A stretch of DNA of 64,000 nt, taken from contig QCQY01000001.1 of assembly GCA_003209475.1 (NCBI GenBank), positions 1 to 64,000 on the forward strand. The letters run 5' to 3'. Source of the DNA: Prochlorococcus sp. AG-459-B06 (GTDB lineage Bacteria > Cyanobacteriota > Cyanobacteriia > PCC-6307 > Cyanobiaceae). Positions 9,511 to 20,117 of this stretch are shown piece by piece (positions within the stretch are counted from its first letter, which is position 1; each line of letters begins with the position of its first letter). Under the pieces are notes generated by a model, which was not told where the DNA came from, searched no databases, and was given only the letters and a program-made list of their open reading frames with translations. The translations under genes were made by a program, and so were the position numbers.

Positions 9511-10092
9511 ATGGTAATTAGTTCATCTCATACTTATTCCAAAGGTAATCTTGATGTTGTAAAAATAAATACTACTAACAAAATTAACGTAAAAAAATTT
9601 TCACAAAACGGACAAATTCAAATCTATCAATCTTCATATAGAGGAAGCTACACATCTATCATTAGAGACTCTCTACGAAATGCTGCTCTTGGCAAGAAAG
9701 TGCTACTAATACAATTTATGAAAGGAGGGGTAAGGCAAGGAGTTGACAATGCAGTAAAGCTATGCGGTAATTTAACCTGGATAAGATCATCACATTCCTT
9801 TGATCAATATAATTCTGAAGCAATTAAAAATAATAAAAATTTAAAAAAATCTATTTATGAATCTACTATTGAATTATGGAATTTTTGTAAAAGAGAACTA
9901 CAGTCCGGAGAGAATGACCAAATCATACTTGATGAAATTTTTTTAGCTATTGACATGAAAATTATCGATAAAGATGATTTGATTTCAACACTTGAAAACC
10001 GATTTATATCAGGAGATGTAATCCTAACAGGTACAGATATCCCTAAAGATTTATTATTAATGGCTAATCAAATTACCGAACTTCGCTCATAA
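9511..10092 (+). CDS. CobO/BtuR-like protein with degenerate P-loop
   Basis: 193 residues that align over most of the length with corrinoid adenosyltransferase CobO/BtuR: KKVLLIQFMKGG near 67-78, an acidic strand IILDEIFLAID near 142-152, and VILTGTDIPKDLLLMANQITELRS at the end. The expected Walker A GKGKTT segment is replaced by SSYRGSYTS, and the C-terminal HAFDAG region of true CobO is absent. It is therefore probably not an ATP:cobalamin transferase of the normal kind. Possible roles are a regulatory or corrinoid-binding paralogue. It precedes dcd by 4 nt and thyX beyond that. Confidence 0.72.
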   Translation: MVISSSHTYSKGNLDVVKINTTNKINVKKFSQNGQIQIYQSSYRGSYTSIIRDSLRNAALGKKVLLIQFMKGGVRQGVDNAVKLCGNLTWIRSSHSFDQYNSEAIKNNKNLKKSIYESTIELWNFCKRELQSGENDQIILDEIFLAIDMKIIDKDDLISTLENRFISGDVILTGTDIPKDLLLMANQITELRS

Positions 10093-10096
10093 AACA

Positions 10097-10690
10097 ATGC
10101 TAAAAAATGATCTATGGATAAACCAAAAAGCTTCGGAAGGTATGATAAAACCCTTTCAATCAAATTTGGTGAGACATCTTGAGCCTAGCAATAAACAAAA
10201 GCCAGTTTTGAGTTACGGATGTTCCTCTTATGGCTATGATTTAAGACTTTCATCAAAAGAATTTCTAATTTTCAGACATATCCCTGGTACTGTGATGAAC
10301 CCCAAAAAGTTTAATCCTAATAATTTAGAGAAAACTGTTCTTCACCATGATAATGATGGAGACTTTTTTATTCTTCCTGCTCACTCCTATGGTTTAGGAG
10401 TTGCTTTAGAAAAGATGAAAGTGCCAGAAAATATTACTGTGATCTGTATTGGCAAAAGTACTTACGCACGACTTGGAATTATTGTTAATACAACGCCCGC
10501 AGAGGCAGGTTGGGAAGGTCATCTAACCTTAGAATTTAGTAATAGTTCAGGTGCAGATTGCAGAATTTATGCTGAAGAGGGTATTTGTCAACTACTATTT
10601 TTTGAAGGCGATCCGTGCTCTACAACCTATGAAGATAGAAGAGGTAAATATCAAAACCAACCGGAAAAAGTAACTCTCGCAAAGATCTAA
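10097..10690 (+). CDS. dcd: dCTP deaminase
   Basis: Dcd converts dCTP to dUTP, feeding the dUMP pool for thymidylate synthesis. The 197-residue protein contains SYGYDLRLS near 42-50, FILPAHSYGLGVALEKMKVP near 91-110, GKSTYARLGIIVN near 119-131 and the catalytic region AEAGWEGHLTLEFSN near 136-150. The chain is of normal length. It lies between the CobO-like gene and thyX with spacers of 4 nt and 1 nt, and dcd-thyX make consecutive steps toward dTMP. Confidence 0.94.
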   Translation: MLKNDLWINQKASEGMIKPFQSNLVRHLEPSNKQKPVLSYGCSSYGYDLRLSSKEFLIFRHIPGTVMNPKKFNPNNLEKTVLHHDNDGDFFILPAHSYGLGVALEKMKVPENITVICIGKSTYARLGIIVNTTPAEAGWEGHLTLEFSNSSGADCRIYAEEGICQLLFFEGDPCSTTYEDRRGKYQNQPEKVTLAKI

Positions 10691-10691
10691 A

Positions 10692-11324
10692 ATGAGTAAA
10701 GTTGAACTGATTTCACTAACCCCTAATGCAGAAAAAACAATGGCTTACATTGCAAGAGTTAGCAATCCAAAAAATCAGGAAAATGAAGACTATTCGAAAT
10801 TATTAAGTTATTGCATTAAAAATGAACATTGGAGTGTTTTTGAACAGTCATTTATGACCTTACAAATAGAAACTAACAGAGGAATCGCCGCCCAAATTTT
10901 AAGACATAGATCATTTACTTTCCAGGAATTTTCACAGAGATATGCAGACAGTTCTCAGTTGGGCTATATTCCCTTACCTGAGTTAAGGCGGCAAGATTTT
11001 AAAAACAGGCAAAATTCCATTCCTGATCTCCCTGATGAGTTAAAAAAAAGATTCAATGAAAAAATTGGTTTACATTTTCAGGCTGCTTCAGAATTATATG
11101 AAGATTTACTTGCTGAAGGCGTAGCGAAAGAATGTGCGAGATTTGTTTTACCATTAGCAACTCCAACAAGAATCTATATGTCTGGATCATGCAGATCGTG
11201 GATCCATTACATTCATTTAAGATCAGCTCACGGCACCCAAAAAGAACACAAGTCTATCGCCCAAAATTGCAAGTCTATTTTTAAAAAAAGTTTTCCGATT
11301 GTTTCAAAATCTTTAGAATGGTAA
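10692..11324 (+). CDS. thyX: Flavin-dependent thymidylate synthase
   Basis: ThyX methylates dUMP to dTMP using methylenetetrahydrofolate, FAD and NADPH. The diagnostic RHR-x7-S motif is seen in LRHRSFTFQEFSQRYA near residues 73-88. Further motifs include CARFVLPLATPTRIYMSG near 154-171 and RSWIHYIHLRSAHGTQKEH. The 210-residue length is typical. The gene follows dcd by 1 nt, so dUTP production and dTMP formation are co-expressed. Confidence 0.96.
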   Translation: MSKVELISLTPNAEKTMAYIARVSNPKNQENEDYSKLLSYCIKNEHWSVFEQSFMTLQIETNRGIAAQILRHRSFTFQEFSQRYADSSQLGYIPLPELRRQDFKNRQNSIPDLPDELKKRFNEKIGLHFQAASELYEDLLAEGVAKECARFVLPLATPTRIYMSGSCRSWIHYIHLRSAHGTQKEHKSIAQNCKSIFKKSFPIVSKSLEW

Positions 11325-11327
11325 AAA

Positions 11328-11918
11328 TTATCCATGACTACGAGGACTAACCTCATTATTTTTATTTTCTTGAATTGTTGAAAATTCAGCATTAATAATT
11401 TCTTCATAAGGTTTCTCTTCTTTTTTTATATTATTAATAGACTTTCTTATTTTTATTTCATCTTGTTTACCAATAAAAGTAGATATTAGATTACCCTTTT
11501 TATCAAAAAGATTAACTTGAGGAATCCCATTAACAGAAAACTTCTCAATGTAATTACCCCATTTTTGATTATCAACATTTAAAAAAACAAAATTAATATC
11601 TTTTTCGTATTCATCTTTAAAAGCAGAAACTTGTGGAGCCATTTCTTTACAAACTTCACACCACTCAGCATAAAATTCCAGAAATGTAGGCTTGTTATTT
11701 GTAAAAGCTATTTCAGGGTCAACAGATAATTCTCCAAAACTCTTTAGAAGATAAGTTGATTTAAACAAGAAACTTCTAAACAAAAAAAGTGAAATGATAA
11801 AAACAGATATAATAAAAATAAATATTGTTTTTAAATTTGTCTTTAAAATTCGCTCTCGACTCTCAGATTGCACTATTAAGGAATTACTAACTACAAACAT
11901 TTTAAATAAGTTAAACAA
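11328..11918 (-). CDS. txlA: Membrane-anchored thioredoxin-like protein (TxlA/HCF164 type)
   Basis: A 196-residue protein with one N-terminal membrane helix (about residues 31-50) and a thioredoxin fold. The redox site is EWCEVCKEM (cysteines 87 and 90), preceded by FLEFYA and followed by a cis-proline segment GIPQVNLFDKKG near 138-149. This fits the cyanobacterial TxlA / plant HCF164 family, which carries reducing power across the thylakoid membrane for cytochrome b6f assembly. An internal ATG at residue 7 could be the true start. The gene converges on thyX with a 3-nt gap. Confidence 0.85.
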   Translation of the reverse strand: MFNLFKMFVVSNSLIVQSESRERILKTNLKTIFIFIISVFIISLFLFRSFLFKSTYLLKSFGELSVDPEIAFTNNKPTFLEFYAEWCEVCKEMAPQVSAFKDEYEKDINFVFLNVDNQKWGNYIEKFSVNGIPQVNLFDKKGNLISTFIGKQDEIKIRKSINNIKKEEKPYEEIINAEFSTIQENKNNEVSPRSHG

Positions 11919-11999
11919 ATAAAGAGAATTGAAATCTATAAGCTTTTAATCAACTGATAAAATAACTAAATGAATTTCTTTGATTCCTGAAATCTAATT

Positions 12000-13352
12000 A
12001 TGCAATCAATTTTTGGAACTGATGGAATAAGAGGAAAATTTAATGAAGAGATAACCTATTCACTAGCCTACAAAGTAGGATATGCTCTAGGTTCGAGCTT
12101 AGAGAAAAAAAGTCCAATAATAATTGGAAGAGATACAAGAATTAGTGGAGATATTCTTCTTCAGGCAATAACTCAAGGCATAAACGATAGTGGAAAAAAA
12201 TTTATAAATCTTGGGATATGCCCTACCCCAGCTATCCCTTTTTTAATCAATCAAGAGAAACTGAGTAGTGGGATCATGATATCTGCAAGTCATAATCCGC
12301 CAGAATATAATGGCATAAAAATTTTTGATCATAATGGTGAAAAAATTACCAAATATTTTGAAAATAAAATTCAAAAAATTATTGAAGAGTCAAATCACAA
12401 TATCTCAGTTCCTAGAAAAGTGGTCCCTAGAAATACAAATAAAGATCTTATCGATATTTATATCAAAAGCCTAATCCAAACAATGGGTGGGGAAAATCTA
12501 AGCGGGTTGAAAATAATATTAGACACATGCTATGGATCAGCAGCAACCTGCGCAAAAAAAATTTTTCAGTCTCTTGGTGCTGATGTAAGAGTTATCAATA
12601 ACACTAAAAATGGGTTGAGAATTAATATGAATTGTGGTTCTACTAACCTTGAACCATTAAAAAAAGCATTAAAAGAGAGTCCTGCAGATATGGGTTTTAG
12701 CTTCGATGGGGATGCCGATAGAGTAATTGGAGTAGATTCAAAAGGCAATGTTTTAGATGGAGATCACATACTTTTTCTATGGGGCAGAGAACTTATGGAA
12801 CAAAAAATTCTCACAAATAATTTACTAGTATCAACGCAAATGGCAAACTTAGGTTTTGAAAAGTCCTGGAAGAAAATTGGAGGAATTTTATTTAGAACTG
12901 ATGTAGGAGATAAACATGTTCATGATGCAATTAAGGAAAAAGGAGCAGTTTTAGGAGGTGAGCAGTCAGGTCATATACTTTCAAAAATTAACAACTTTTC
13001 AGGAGATGGGATATTGACTGCACTTCAAATTTCTAAATTTTGTAAAAAGAAAAATATTAATTTAAATGATTGGCTCAAAAGTAGTTTCGATCCTTATCCT
13101 CAAAAACTAACCAATATCAATCTAGACTTTAATATTAATACATTAAATCCAGAAACTAAAATCTTGATTGATCAAACTATAGATTTTTTTCAGAAAATAT
13201 ATTCGGATAATTGTAGAGTTTATATAAGACCTAGCGGCACAGAACCCGTTTTAAGAGTTCTAGTTGAGGCCAAAAATTATAAGAAAGTTCATTCTTTATC
13301 AGGCGAAATAACAAATAAACTCTTTTTAGAAATTGATAAAATAATAAATTAA
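12000..13352 (+). CDS. glmM: Phosphoglucosamine mutase
   Basis: GlmM turns glucosamine-6-phosphate into glucosamine-1-phosphate for UDP-GlcNAc and peptidoglycan. The 450-residue protein has all four phosphohexomutase regions: FGTDGIRG at residues 5-12, the phosphoserine loop [11 protein letters not shown] near 97-107, the metal-binding [11 protein letters not shown] near 235-245, and the phosphate-binding [11 protein letters not shown] near 411-421. Nothing is truncated. It is divergent from txlA and convergent with trmB, so it is probably monocistronic. Confidence 0.96.
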   Translation: MQSIFGTDGIRGKFNEEITYSLAYKVGYALGSSLEKKSPIIIGRDTRISGDILLQAITQGINDSGKKFINLGICPTPAIPFLINQEKLSSGIMISASHNPPEYNGIKIFDHNGEKITKYFENKIQKIIEESNHNISVPRKVVPRNTNKDLIDIYIKSLIQTMGGENLSGLKIILDTCYGSAATCAKKIFQSLGADVRVINNTKNGLRINMNCGSTNLEPLKKALKESPADMGFSFDGDADRVIGVDSKGNVLDGDHILFLWGRELMEQKILTNNLLVSTQMANLGFEKSWKKIGGILFRTDVGDKHVHDAIKEKGAVLGGEQSGHILSKINNFSGDGILTALQISKFCKKKNINLNDWLKSSFDPYPQKLTNINLDFNINTLNPETKILIDQTIDFFQKIYSDNCRVYIRPSGTEPVLRVLVEAKNYKKVHSLSGEITNKLFLEIDKIIN

Positions 13353-13359
13353 CGATGCA

Positions 13360-13989
13360 TTAAATTTTTATATAAATCCTTTCAAAAATATCAAGTCGGT
13401 TAACAATCACATATTTTTCCCGATTAGTTTTAACTTTATTTGGATTAAAACTTTCGGAATAATTAATATCTTTTTTATCTATTGTTTTAAAATAAAAATT
13501 ACTTGATATGGTGTAATCCATATAATCGAATAAATCCTTTACATCCGTTTTTACAAAAATTAAGGTCCCTTTTTGCAATGAATTTGAGAGAAAGTTAATA
13601 AATTCTGGCTGAATTACACGCCTTTTATAATGTTTCTTTTTAAACCATGGATCAGGAAAATTAAAAGAAAGACTTTTTAGATTTTTAAAAATAAATTTAC
13701 TTTGGACATCATTCAAAATATTATTAGCATTACCAAATATAAAATATAGATTTTTGATTTCTCTTTCAAGAACTTTTAATTTAGCATTTTTGACTAATTT
13801 CTCCCGGATTTCAATTCCTAAATAATTCCAACCGGTATTAACTAGAGCTAAATCAAATAGAAACTGACCAGCAGCACAACCTATATCCAAATGAAGATTC
13901 GATTTAGAATCACCAAACATTTCGCTCAAAGAGGGTATTCTCTCAATTTGATTGAAATTATCACTAAGGGGATTAACATGTTGTCGCAT
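13360..13989 (-). CDS. trmB: tRNA (guanine-N7-)-methyltransferase
   Basis: TrmB makes m7G46 in the variable loop of tRNA from S-adenosylmethionine. The 209-residue protein has a Rossmann SAM motif [17 protein letters not shown] near residues 32-48, an acidic GIEIREK near 58-64, and the family signature [18 protein letters not shown] near 107-124. The C-terminus is slightly shorter and richer in Ile/Tyr than usual. It is convergent with glmM, with 7 nt between the stops. Confidence 0.94.
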   Translation of the reverse strand: MRQHVNPLSDNFNQIERIPSLSEMFGDSKSNLHLDIGCAAGQFLFDLALVNTGWNYLGIEIREKLVKNAKLKVLEREIKNLYFIFGNANNILNDVQSKFIFKNLKSLSFNFPDPWFKKKHYKRRVIQPEFINFLSNSLQKGTLIFVKTDVKDLFDYMDYTISSNFYFKTIDKKDINYSESFNPNKVKTNREKYVIVNRLDIFERIYIKI

Positions 13990-14111
13990 ACAATTGTCAA
14001 TATATTTCTAGGCAACAATATAAGGATGCATAATATTCATAACTATGACAATAGTAAGTTCAAAAGTAACAGTTTGATGTTTAATTATTATGTGTTTAAA
14101 AAGAAAAAATT

Positions 14112-14735
14112 TTGAACGTTTTTAATCAACTTTCTATTTGGCTATCCTTTCAACTTTCAATAATTTTCCTTATTGGTATACCTTTTACTCTATCCTGCTG
14201 GTCAATTAAAAAAAGAAATAAAGCAGTTAATAAACTTCTATCAATTTATTGGAAAATATCCCTTTTATTTTTTATAAGTCTTCTACTTTTAATAGGAAAG
14301 TATAATTATGCTCTTGTGATAACAAATATTTCAACATTATTAATGACAGTTTCAGTTTGGTTTTGGAACGATATTAATGATGAATTAAGAGAATATGATT
14401 TTTCTTACTCCCTTACGACAACGACAAAAATATGGAGATGGACGATAACTTTTATATCTCTCAATTTCTTTATTCAGAGTTTACAAAACTTCAACTGCTT
14501 TTCTTTGATTAATTCGGATGCTTGTGCAATATGGCTTCAGCCTTCTTCAAATTTATATATTGTTATAAAAAATTTATTTAATTTTTTCTTTGGAGCTAAC
14601 TTTACTCAGCCGATAGCAAAATTTTTAGGATTATTTTCATTATTAATTTATATTATAGGCCTTATTCAATGGTCAATAATCAAATTACCTAAAAATGGAA
14701 GAAACTCTTGCTTCTCAGAAAATGGCAAAAATTGA
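14112..14735 (+). CDS. Integral membrane protein (DUF3177-like)
   Basis: A 207-residue protein with about five hydrophobic segments (near residues 8-28, 45-62, 66-84, 107-122, 168-188) and short charged loops. It resembles a cyanobacterium-only family that I recall as DUF3177; function is unknown. The ORF opens with a TTG codon at 14112, and no in-frame ATG lies near the N-terminus, so that start is tentative. It is divergent from trmB and convergent with ileS. Confidence 0.65.
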   Translation: MNVFNQLSIWLSFQLSIIFLIGIPFTLSCWSIKKRNKAVNKLLSIYWKISLLFFISLLLLIGKYNYALVITNISTLLMTVSVWFWNDINDELREYDFSYSLTTTTKIWRWTITFISLNFFIQSLQNFNCFSLINSDACAIWLQPSSNLYIVIKNLFNFFFGANFTQPIAKFLGLFSLLIYIIGLIQWSIIKLPKNGRNSCFSENGKN

Positions 14736-14808
14736 TTTAATAAATAGCTTTGAAAAAATAAGTTCCAAGATACCTAAAAGGATACTTAAACTAAAGGGTT
14801 TGTTCTAA
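14695..14808 (+). CDS. Possible 37-aa small protein
   Basis: An ATG-started ORF of 37 codons overlaps the last 41 nt of the membrane-protein gene in another frame and ends 22 nt before the ileS stop. The peptide is basic and helix-prone (KIPKRILKLKGLF at the end). I do not recognise it. The overlap and AT-rich context mean it may be chance; comparison of related strains would show whether the frame is conserved. Confidence 0.2.
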   Translation: MEETLASQKMAKIDLINSFEKISSKIPKRILKLKGLF

Positions 14809-14829
14809 AAGATAATCAAAAAAATGGAT

Positions 14830-17736
14830 TTAAATAAATTCAAGATTAATAATATTTGAACATCTTTTGCATAATTTTGTATTTTGAATTCCATTAAAAG
14901 TTTCTTTTTGATAATGCCAACATCTATCGCATTTTTGACCTTGAGCTTTTATTATCTGAATTTTACCAAGTGCATTATTATCAGTGATTAGAGAATTCTC
15001 CACCAAATCAGACGCCACTTGGAAATTTGATACTATTAGCCAATCCCCAAATACATCTACATCTTGATTGCCAAATTCTTTTAGCCAAGTAAGAGAATCT
15101 TTTAAAACTTTATCTTCAGGTAAATAATTAACTTCAGTTTCTAAAGCTGCTCCAATTATTTGTTTGTTCCTACATCCTTCTATAGCCTTGTTAATTTCAA
15201 CTCTCAAATTTCTTAAATTTGCAATGTGCTCATTAAGAATTTGATTTTTCCATGATTGCGTAAATACTGGCCATCCTCTTTGAAAGACTGATTTTTCTTC
15301 AGTGGAATATGGAATATTTTGCCAAATATCTTCAGCCATATGACAAAGCACTGGAGAAATAAATACAGCTAAATTTTCAATAATTTTTGACATGACGAAC
15401 TGACATGATCTTCTTCTAAATTGTGATTTAGAACTGACATACAACCTATCCTTCGCAATATCCAAATAAAAATTTGATAGATCTACAACGCAAAAACTTT
15501 GCAAGATTTGGAAAAATTTTGAAAATTCATAATTTTCATAAGCATTTGATATTTGCTCTGTAACCTCAACTAATCTACCTAACATCCATTGATCTAAGAG
15601 AGGTAATTGATCAATTTCAAAACTATCAATTTTAGGATCATAATCATGAATATTACCAAGAAGATATCTTGCAGTATTACGAACTTTTCTATAAACGTCT
15701 GAAAGTTGCTTGAGTATACTTGAACCAATTGGAACATCTACTGAATAATCTACAGAGCTTACCCATAGCCTTAAAACATCAGCACCATAAGCAGGATCAG
15801 TTTTTTTATTTTTGCCTCCATTAATAATTATATTTGGATCAACAACATTTCCTAAAGATTTGCTCATTTTTCTTCCGTTTTCATCAAGTGCAAAACCATG
15901 AGTTAAAACTTTTTTATATGGAGGTTTATTATTGACTGCAACAGATGTTAGCAAAGAAGACTGGAACCATCCTCGATGTTGATCTGAGCCCTCTAAATAA
16001 AGATCTGCTGGATATTTTAATTCACTTCTTAGTTCACATACTGCGGCCCAGCTAGATCCTGAATCGAACCAAACATCCATTGTATCTGTCCCTTTTTTCC
16101 ATAGATCCGATTCTTTTGCATAATTTTCTGGCAAGAGGTTCTGAACATCCCAATCCCACCAAATATCTGCTCCATGTTCACTAAAAAGTTCTTGAATATG
16201 ATTAATTATCTCATTGTTAAGGAGAATGTCATTACCATTTTTTTTATAGAAAACTGGAATAGGGACTCCCCATGACCTTTGTCTAGAAATACACCAATCT
16301 CCTCTACCAACAACCATAGAATAAATTCTTTTCTTGCCAGTCTCTGGCATCCATTCAACATCTTCGATTGCCTTTAATGCAGATGATCTAAAGCCATTTA
16401 CAGATGCAAACCATTGTTCTGTTGCTCTAAAAATAGTTGGTTTTTTGGTTCTCCAATCATACGGATATCTATGCTTATAGTTTTCTTGTAATAAAAGCAA
16501 ATTATTTCCTTTTAAAAACTCAATAATTAAATCATTTGCATCTTTCAGAACATTTGATCCTTTGAATTGACCAGAATATTCATTTAAGTTGCCTTTTTCA
16601 TCAACGACACATGTTATTGGTAAATCATATTTTTGACCAACATTAAAATCATCTATCCCATGACCAGGCGCAGTATGAACAATTCCAGTCCCTGTTTCTG
16701 TAGTAATATAATCTCCTCCAATTACAATTCTGCAATTTTTATTCTTAGAGGGATGTTTATATTCAATATTTTCCAATTTACAGCCTATAACTTCTAAAAG
16801 CACCTTGAAATCTTTATTAAATTTCTTACTTATTTCAGAAAATAAATCCTTTGCAAAAAGGTAAATTCGTTTCTCTTCATCGATAACAAAAACGTACTTT
16901 ATTTTTGGATTGACTGCAACTGCTTCATTTGCAGGTATGGTCCAAGGAGTAGTGGTCCAAATAGTTATGAAAGAATTATATTGAAAAAAATCTTTTTTGA
17001 TATTAGGATTTTCTTGGATGAAATTTGATAGAATTTCATCAGGTATTTTTGTGATTTTTAATGAAACATAAATACTTTTTGAATAATGTTCATCAGGATA
17101 TTCTAATTCTGCTTCTGCAAGTGCAGTCCTCGAACTTGGACTCCAATGAACAGGTTTAAGACCTCGATATATATAACCATTTAAAAACATTTTTCCAAAT
17201 ACACCAATCTGAACAGATTCATAACTTTTCTTAAGAGTTAAGTAAGGATTATCCCAGTCTCCCCATATGCCCCACCTTTTGAAACCCTCCTTTTGATTAT
17301 TAATTTGGATATGGGCGTAATCTGTTGCTTTTTTTCTTAGATTTAGAGTGTCAAGATTCTTTCTTTCATCAGATTTTAAATTCTGAAGAACTTTTAATTC
17401 TATAGGTAATCCATGACAGTCCCAGCCAGGTACGAAATGAACCCTAAATCCTTTTAAGGTTTTATACTTATTTATTATGTCTTTTAAAACTTTATTAAGG
17501 GCATGACCCATATGAAGCGCTCCATTTGCATAAGGAGGGCCATCATGTAATGTAAATATCTCGCCTGAATTGCTTGAACCTAATTGGAAATCAATATCAT
17601 TGTGAGCCCAAAAATTCTGAATCTCAGGTTCCCTTACAACTGAGTTAGCACGCATTGAGAAGTCAGTTTTTAGTAAATTTAAAGTTTCTTTATAAGAAAA
17701 GTTTGATTTTTGTTCTTTGCTATTTTGAGATTTCAT
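14830..17736 (-). CDS. ileS: Isoleucyl-tRNA synthetase
   Basis: A class-I synthetase of 968 residues that charges tRNA-Ile. The ATP-binding HIGH-type motif is HMGH at residues 75-78 after [10 protein letters not shown]. Editing-domain (CP1) sequence includes [13 protein letters not shown] near 265, and the KMSKS loop is [10 protein letters not shown] near residue 620. A C-terminal zinc finger is intact (CDRCWHY and CKRC, near 935-960). It follows a small membrane-protein gene on the same strand after 119 nt. Confidence 0.97.
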   Translation of the reverse strand: MKSQNSKEQKSNFSYKETLNLLKTDFSMRANSVVREPEIQNFWAHNDIDFQLGSSNSGEIFTLHDGPPYANGALHMGHALNKVLKDIINKYKTLKGFRVHFVPGWDCHGLPIELKVLQNLKSDERKNLDTLNLRKKATDYAHIQINNQKEGFKRWGIWGDWDNPYLTLKKSYESVQIGVFGKMFLNGYIYRGLKPVHWSPSSRTALAEAELEYPDEHYSKSIYVSLKITKIPDEILSNFIQENPNIKKDFFQYNSFITIWTTTPWTIPANEAVAVNPKIKYVFVIDEEKRIYLFAKDLFSEISKKFNKDFKVLLEVIGCKLENIEYKHPSKNKNCRIVIGGDYITTETGTGIVHTAPGHGIDDFNVGQKYDLPITCVVDEKGNLNEYSGQFKGSNVLKDANDLIIEFLKGNNLLLLQENYKHRYPYDWRTKKPTIFRATEQWFASVNGFRSSALKAIEDVEWMPETGKKRIYSMVVGRGDWCISRQRSWGVPIPVFYKKNGNDILLNNEIINHIQELFSEHGADIWWDWDVQNLLPENYAKESDLWKKGTDTMDVWFDSGSSWAAVCELRSELKYPADLYLEGSDQHRGWFQSSLLTSVAVNNKPPYKKVLTHGFALDENGRKMSKSLGNVVDPNIIINGGKNKKTDPAYGADVLRLWVSSVDYSVDVPIGSSILKQLSDVYRKVRNTARYLLGNIHDYDPKIDSFEIDQLPLLDQWMLGRLVEVTEQISNAYENYEFSKFFQILQSFCVVDLSNFYLDIAKDRLYVSSKSQFRRRSCQFVMSKIIENLAVFISPVLCHMAEDIWQNIPYSTEEKSVFQRGWPVFTQSWKNQILNEHIANLRNLRVEINKAIEGCRNKQIIGAALETEVNYLPEDKVLKDSLTWLKEFGNQDVDVFGDWLIVSNFQVASDLVENSLITDNNALGKIQIIKAQGQKCDRCWHYQKETFNGIQNTKLCKRCSNIINLEFI

Positions 17737-17855
17737 ACGACGATATAAGAAATATTTGTGATCAAAAGAATTATTTAAATAAATCTAGTTCATTATATTC
17801 TTTCTTAATTGACCTGTAGTTTTTTGGGGATGTTTCAAATCAATTTTTTTTGATT

Positions 17856-18305
17856 TCAGACTTTTATATTATCATTTTTATCATTTCTTACCCACTTTTT
17901 TTGGGTTGTATTTTTATTATTTTTACCAAAATTAAAAAAATTTGAAGATTTCATTAAATCACGAAACACCAGATTAATAGACTCTAATATTTTCGAAAAG
18001 TTATTTTTAAACTCCAAAAAGGTAGTTAATTTTTTCTTTTCTTTTTCTGTCAATTGGTACCATCTAGATAAAAAAAGCTCTACAAGATATAAGATAACTA
18101 GTATTGTTAAAAAAAGGAAAATTACAAAAAATGATTCATCTAATGTTTTATTTTTAATTATTAATATCAAACCTATTAATAAATTTAAAAAAGCTTTTAT
18201 TAAGTCTTTTGGTTTGCCAAGTTCAAGATAAATTATCGGTACAGTTAGAAAAATGGTACCAATTAAAATATAAAAAGTTCCCAAATAAAATATCAAATTA
18301 TTCAT
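17856..18305 (-). CDS. Small membrane protein (possibly Ycf66-like)
   Basis: 149 residues with three hydrophobic segments (about 5-25, 36-50, 58-77), then RWYQLTEKEKKKL and a basic, asparagine-rich soluble tail. The helical pattern and the position of the charged loop resemble the Ycf66 family of cyanobacteria and plastids, but the match is from memory and weak. Function is unknown. It lies between tRNA-Leu and ileS. A short inverted repeat (AAATCA...TGATTT, 17836-17855) directly follows the stop. Confidence 0.5.
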   Translation of the reverse strand: MNNLIFYLGTFYILIGTIFLTVPIIYLELGKPKDLIKAFLNLLIGLILIIKNKTLDESFFVIFLFLTILVILYLVELFLSRWYQLTEKEKKKLTTFLEFKNNFSKILESINLVFRDLMKSSNFFNFGKNNKNTTQKKWVRNDKNDNIKV

Positions 18306-18377
18306 TCAATTAACTACTCAATTTAAATTATAAGAGTTGATATGGATAAACAAATTATCTATCAGAATTCCCTTAAG

Positions 18378-18459
18378 TGCGGTCGGGGAGACTTGAACTC
18401 CCACACCCGAAGATACGAGTACCTAAAACTCGCGCGTCTACCAATTCCGCCACGACCGC
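18378..18459 (-). tRNA. trnL-UAG: tRNA-Leu (anticodon UAG)
   Basis: Read on the minus strand the segment folds as a class-II tRNA. The acceptor stem GCGGTCG pairs with CGACCGC and is followed by discriminator A. The anticodon stem CGAGT pairs with ACTCG around loop TTTAGGT, giving UAG. A long variable arm follows, and the T arm is GGGAG-TTCAAGT-CTCCC. UAG reads the CUN leucine codons. The 3' CCA is not encoded. Confidence 0.97.
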
Positions 18460-18624
18460 GTAAGTAAAATAATAATTGAAAGAGGTTTGTTTTAAAAATT
18501 TTTTTTCTTAAGATGATTAATTTGACACATTAAATTAAATTAAAAATCTTTTAAAAGAAATTTTTTATGTTGGAATATGCAATCTTCTTAAAATATTAGT
18601 TATATTATTTAAAGAACAAAAGAA

Positions 18625-19647
18625 ATGATTTCAAACTTAACCAGTAAAAATACAACAAAAATTACTAATTCTTCTAAAACATTTAATTGGCAAAAAGAGA
18701 TTAAAAATTTCGTAGATCCGCCAAGTTTTTGGAATCCAACATTAGGTTTATTTTTTGGCGGTTATTTTCTAGCTTTTCTTAGCATATGGCAATGGTATAG
18801 GGGTGTTTGGCCTTTACCTTTACTTGTAGCCACTGCTTTTTTAGCTTTACATATTGAAGGTACTGTAATTCATGATGCCTGTCATAAAGCCGCTCATCCA
18901 GTTCCTTGGATAAATCAAGCAATGGGTCATGGCTCAGCAATTCTATTAGGGTTTAGCTTCCCAGTTTTTACTAGAGTTCATTTACAACATCATATACATG
19001 TAAATCACCCCAAAAATGATCCAGATCATATTGTCAGTACTTTCGGTCCAATTTGGCTAATTGCTCCCAGATTCTTTTATCATGAAGTATTTTTCTTTCA
19101 AAGAAAACTTTGGCGAAGATATGAATTACTTCAATGGGGAATTGAAAGATCCATATTCATAACAATTATCTTGGCAGGTTTGAAATTTGACTTTATGAAT
19201 TTAATTTATAATTTATGGTTCGGCCCAGCATTAATGGTAGGAGTAACTTTAGGAATATTTTTTGATTATTTACCTCATAGACCATTTCGATCAAGAAATA
19301 AATGGATAAATTCTCGAGTTTATCCAAGCAAATTTATGAATTTACTAATAATGGGACAAAATTACCATCTCATTCATCATCTTTGGCCTTCGATTCCTTG
19401 GTTTGAATACAAAGTAGCTTATGAAAAAACTAAGCCATTATTGGAAAAAAAAGGCTCACCTCAAAGGGTTGGGATATTTGAAAGTAAAGAAGACATTTTT
19501 AACTTTATTTATGACTTATTAATAGGTATTAGGAGTCATCGCAAAAAGAGGGGGAAAATAAGAAAAATCATAAATTTATATCCAGGCTTTAAAATAAAAA
19601 AATTTTTATTAAAGATAGTCAATAAAACATATATTGGAAGCAACTAA
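18625..19647 (+). CDS. crtR: Beta-carotene hydroxylase
   Basis: A 340-residue membrane di-iron enzyme of the fatty-acid-desaturase superfamily that hydroxylates beta-carotene toward zeaxanthin. The histidine boxes are visible: HDACH near residue 88, HLQHHIHVNHP near 113-123 and HLIHHLWPS near 250-258, plus DYLPHRPF. Hydrophobic helices flank the boxes. The first 30 residues are polar and Ser/Thr/Lys-rich, as in cyanobacterial CrtR. It is convergent with gatC. Zeaxanthin is a major carotenoid of Prochlorococcus, which fits the organism. Confidence 0.92.
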   Translation: MISNLTSKNTTKITNSSKTFNWQKEIKNFVDPPSFWNPTLGLFFGGYFLAFLSIWQWYRGVWPLPLLVATAFLALHIEGTVIHDACHKAAHPVPWINQAMGHGSAILLGFSFPVFTRVHLQHHIHVNHPKNDPDHIVSTFGPIWLIAPRFFYHEVFFFQRKLWRRYELLQWGIERSIFITIILAGLKFDFMNLIYNLWFGPALMVGVTLGIFFDYLPHRPFRSRNKWINSRVYPSKFMNLLIMGQNYHLIHHLWPSIPWFEYKVAYEKTKPLLEKKGSPQRVGIFESKEDIFNFIYDLLIGIRSHRKKRGKIRKIINLYPGFKIKKFLLKIVNKTYIGSN

Positions 19648-19652
19648 CTAAC

Positions 19653-19946
19653 TCATTCATTCAAAATTTTTGGTACTTTAAAATATTTATCTTCTCTTGA
19701 TGGACCCAATTCTAAAAGTTCTTCATTGCAATCAGAATTTTTCTTTTCGTCTTTTCTAAATACATTTATAACCTCTATAGCTCTCGTTGTACAGGGGATA
19801 TCATCTGTATCAATTTTTTCAAGTTGTCTTATATAATCCAATATCTTTTCTAATTGTTCTGCATGATTATTAATTTCATTCTCGTTCAGTTCTAGTCTCG
19901 CTAAATGAGCAACTTTTTTTACTTCCTCTCTTGTTATTTTTGTCAT
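19653..19946 (-). CDS. gatC: Asp-tRNA(Asn)/Glu-tRNA(Gln) amidotransferase subunit C
   Basis: The 97-residue GatC bridges GatA and GatB in the enzyme that makes Gln-tRNA(Gln) and Asn-tRNA(Asn). The family pattern is clear: VKKVAHLARLELNENE at residues 9-24, YIRQLEKIDTDDIPCT near 38-53, and the C-terminal YFKVPKILNE. Length is normal. It stands alone, convergent with crtR (5-nt gap); gatA and gatB are not in this window. Confidence 0.95.
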   Translation of the reverse strand: MTKITREEVKKVAHLARLELNENEINNHAEQLEKILDYIRQLEKIDTDDIPCTTRAIEVINVFRKDEKKNSDCNEELLELGPSREDKYFKVPKILNE

Positions 19947-20117
19947 GCCTTTAATGTCTTTCTTATTAAATAATAGTTTATTAGGATCATTTTATTTATA
20001 TATCCTTTGAATTTCAAATAATTTATAAAAATAATCACATCTTTTTGAAAATCAATATGAATTAATAGCCTTAATTATTATTCTCAGCTAAATATATTAT
20101 TAGATAAATATTGAAAA

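Noticed and set aside
18306..18624. 319-nt interval without a protein gene
   Set aside because: It holds tRNA-Leu(UAG); the remaining bases are AT-rich spacer in which I see no further gene or convincing promoter.
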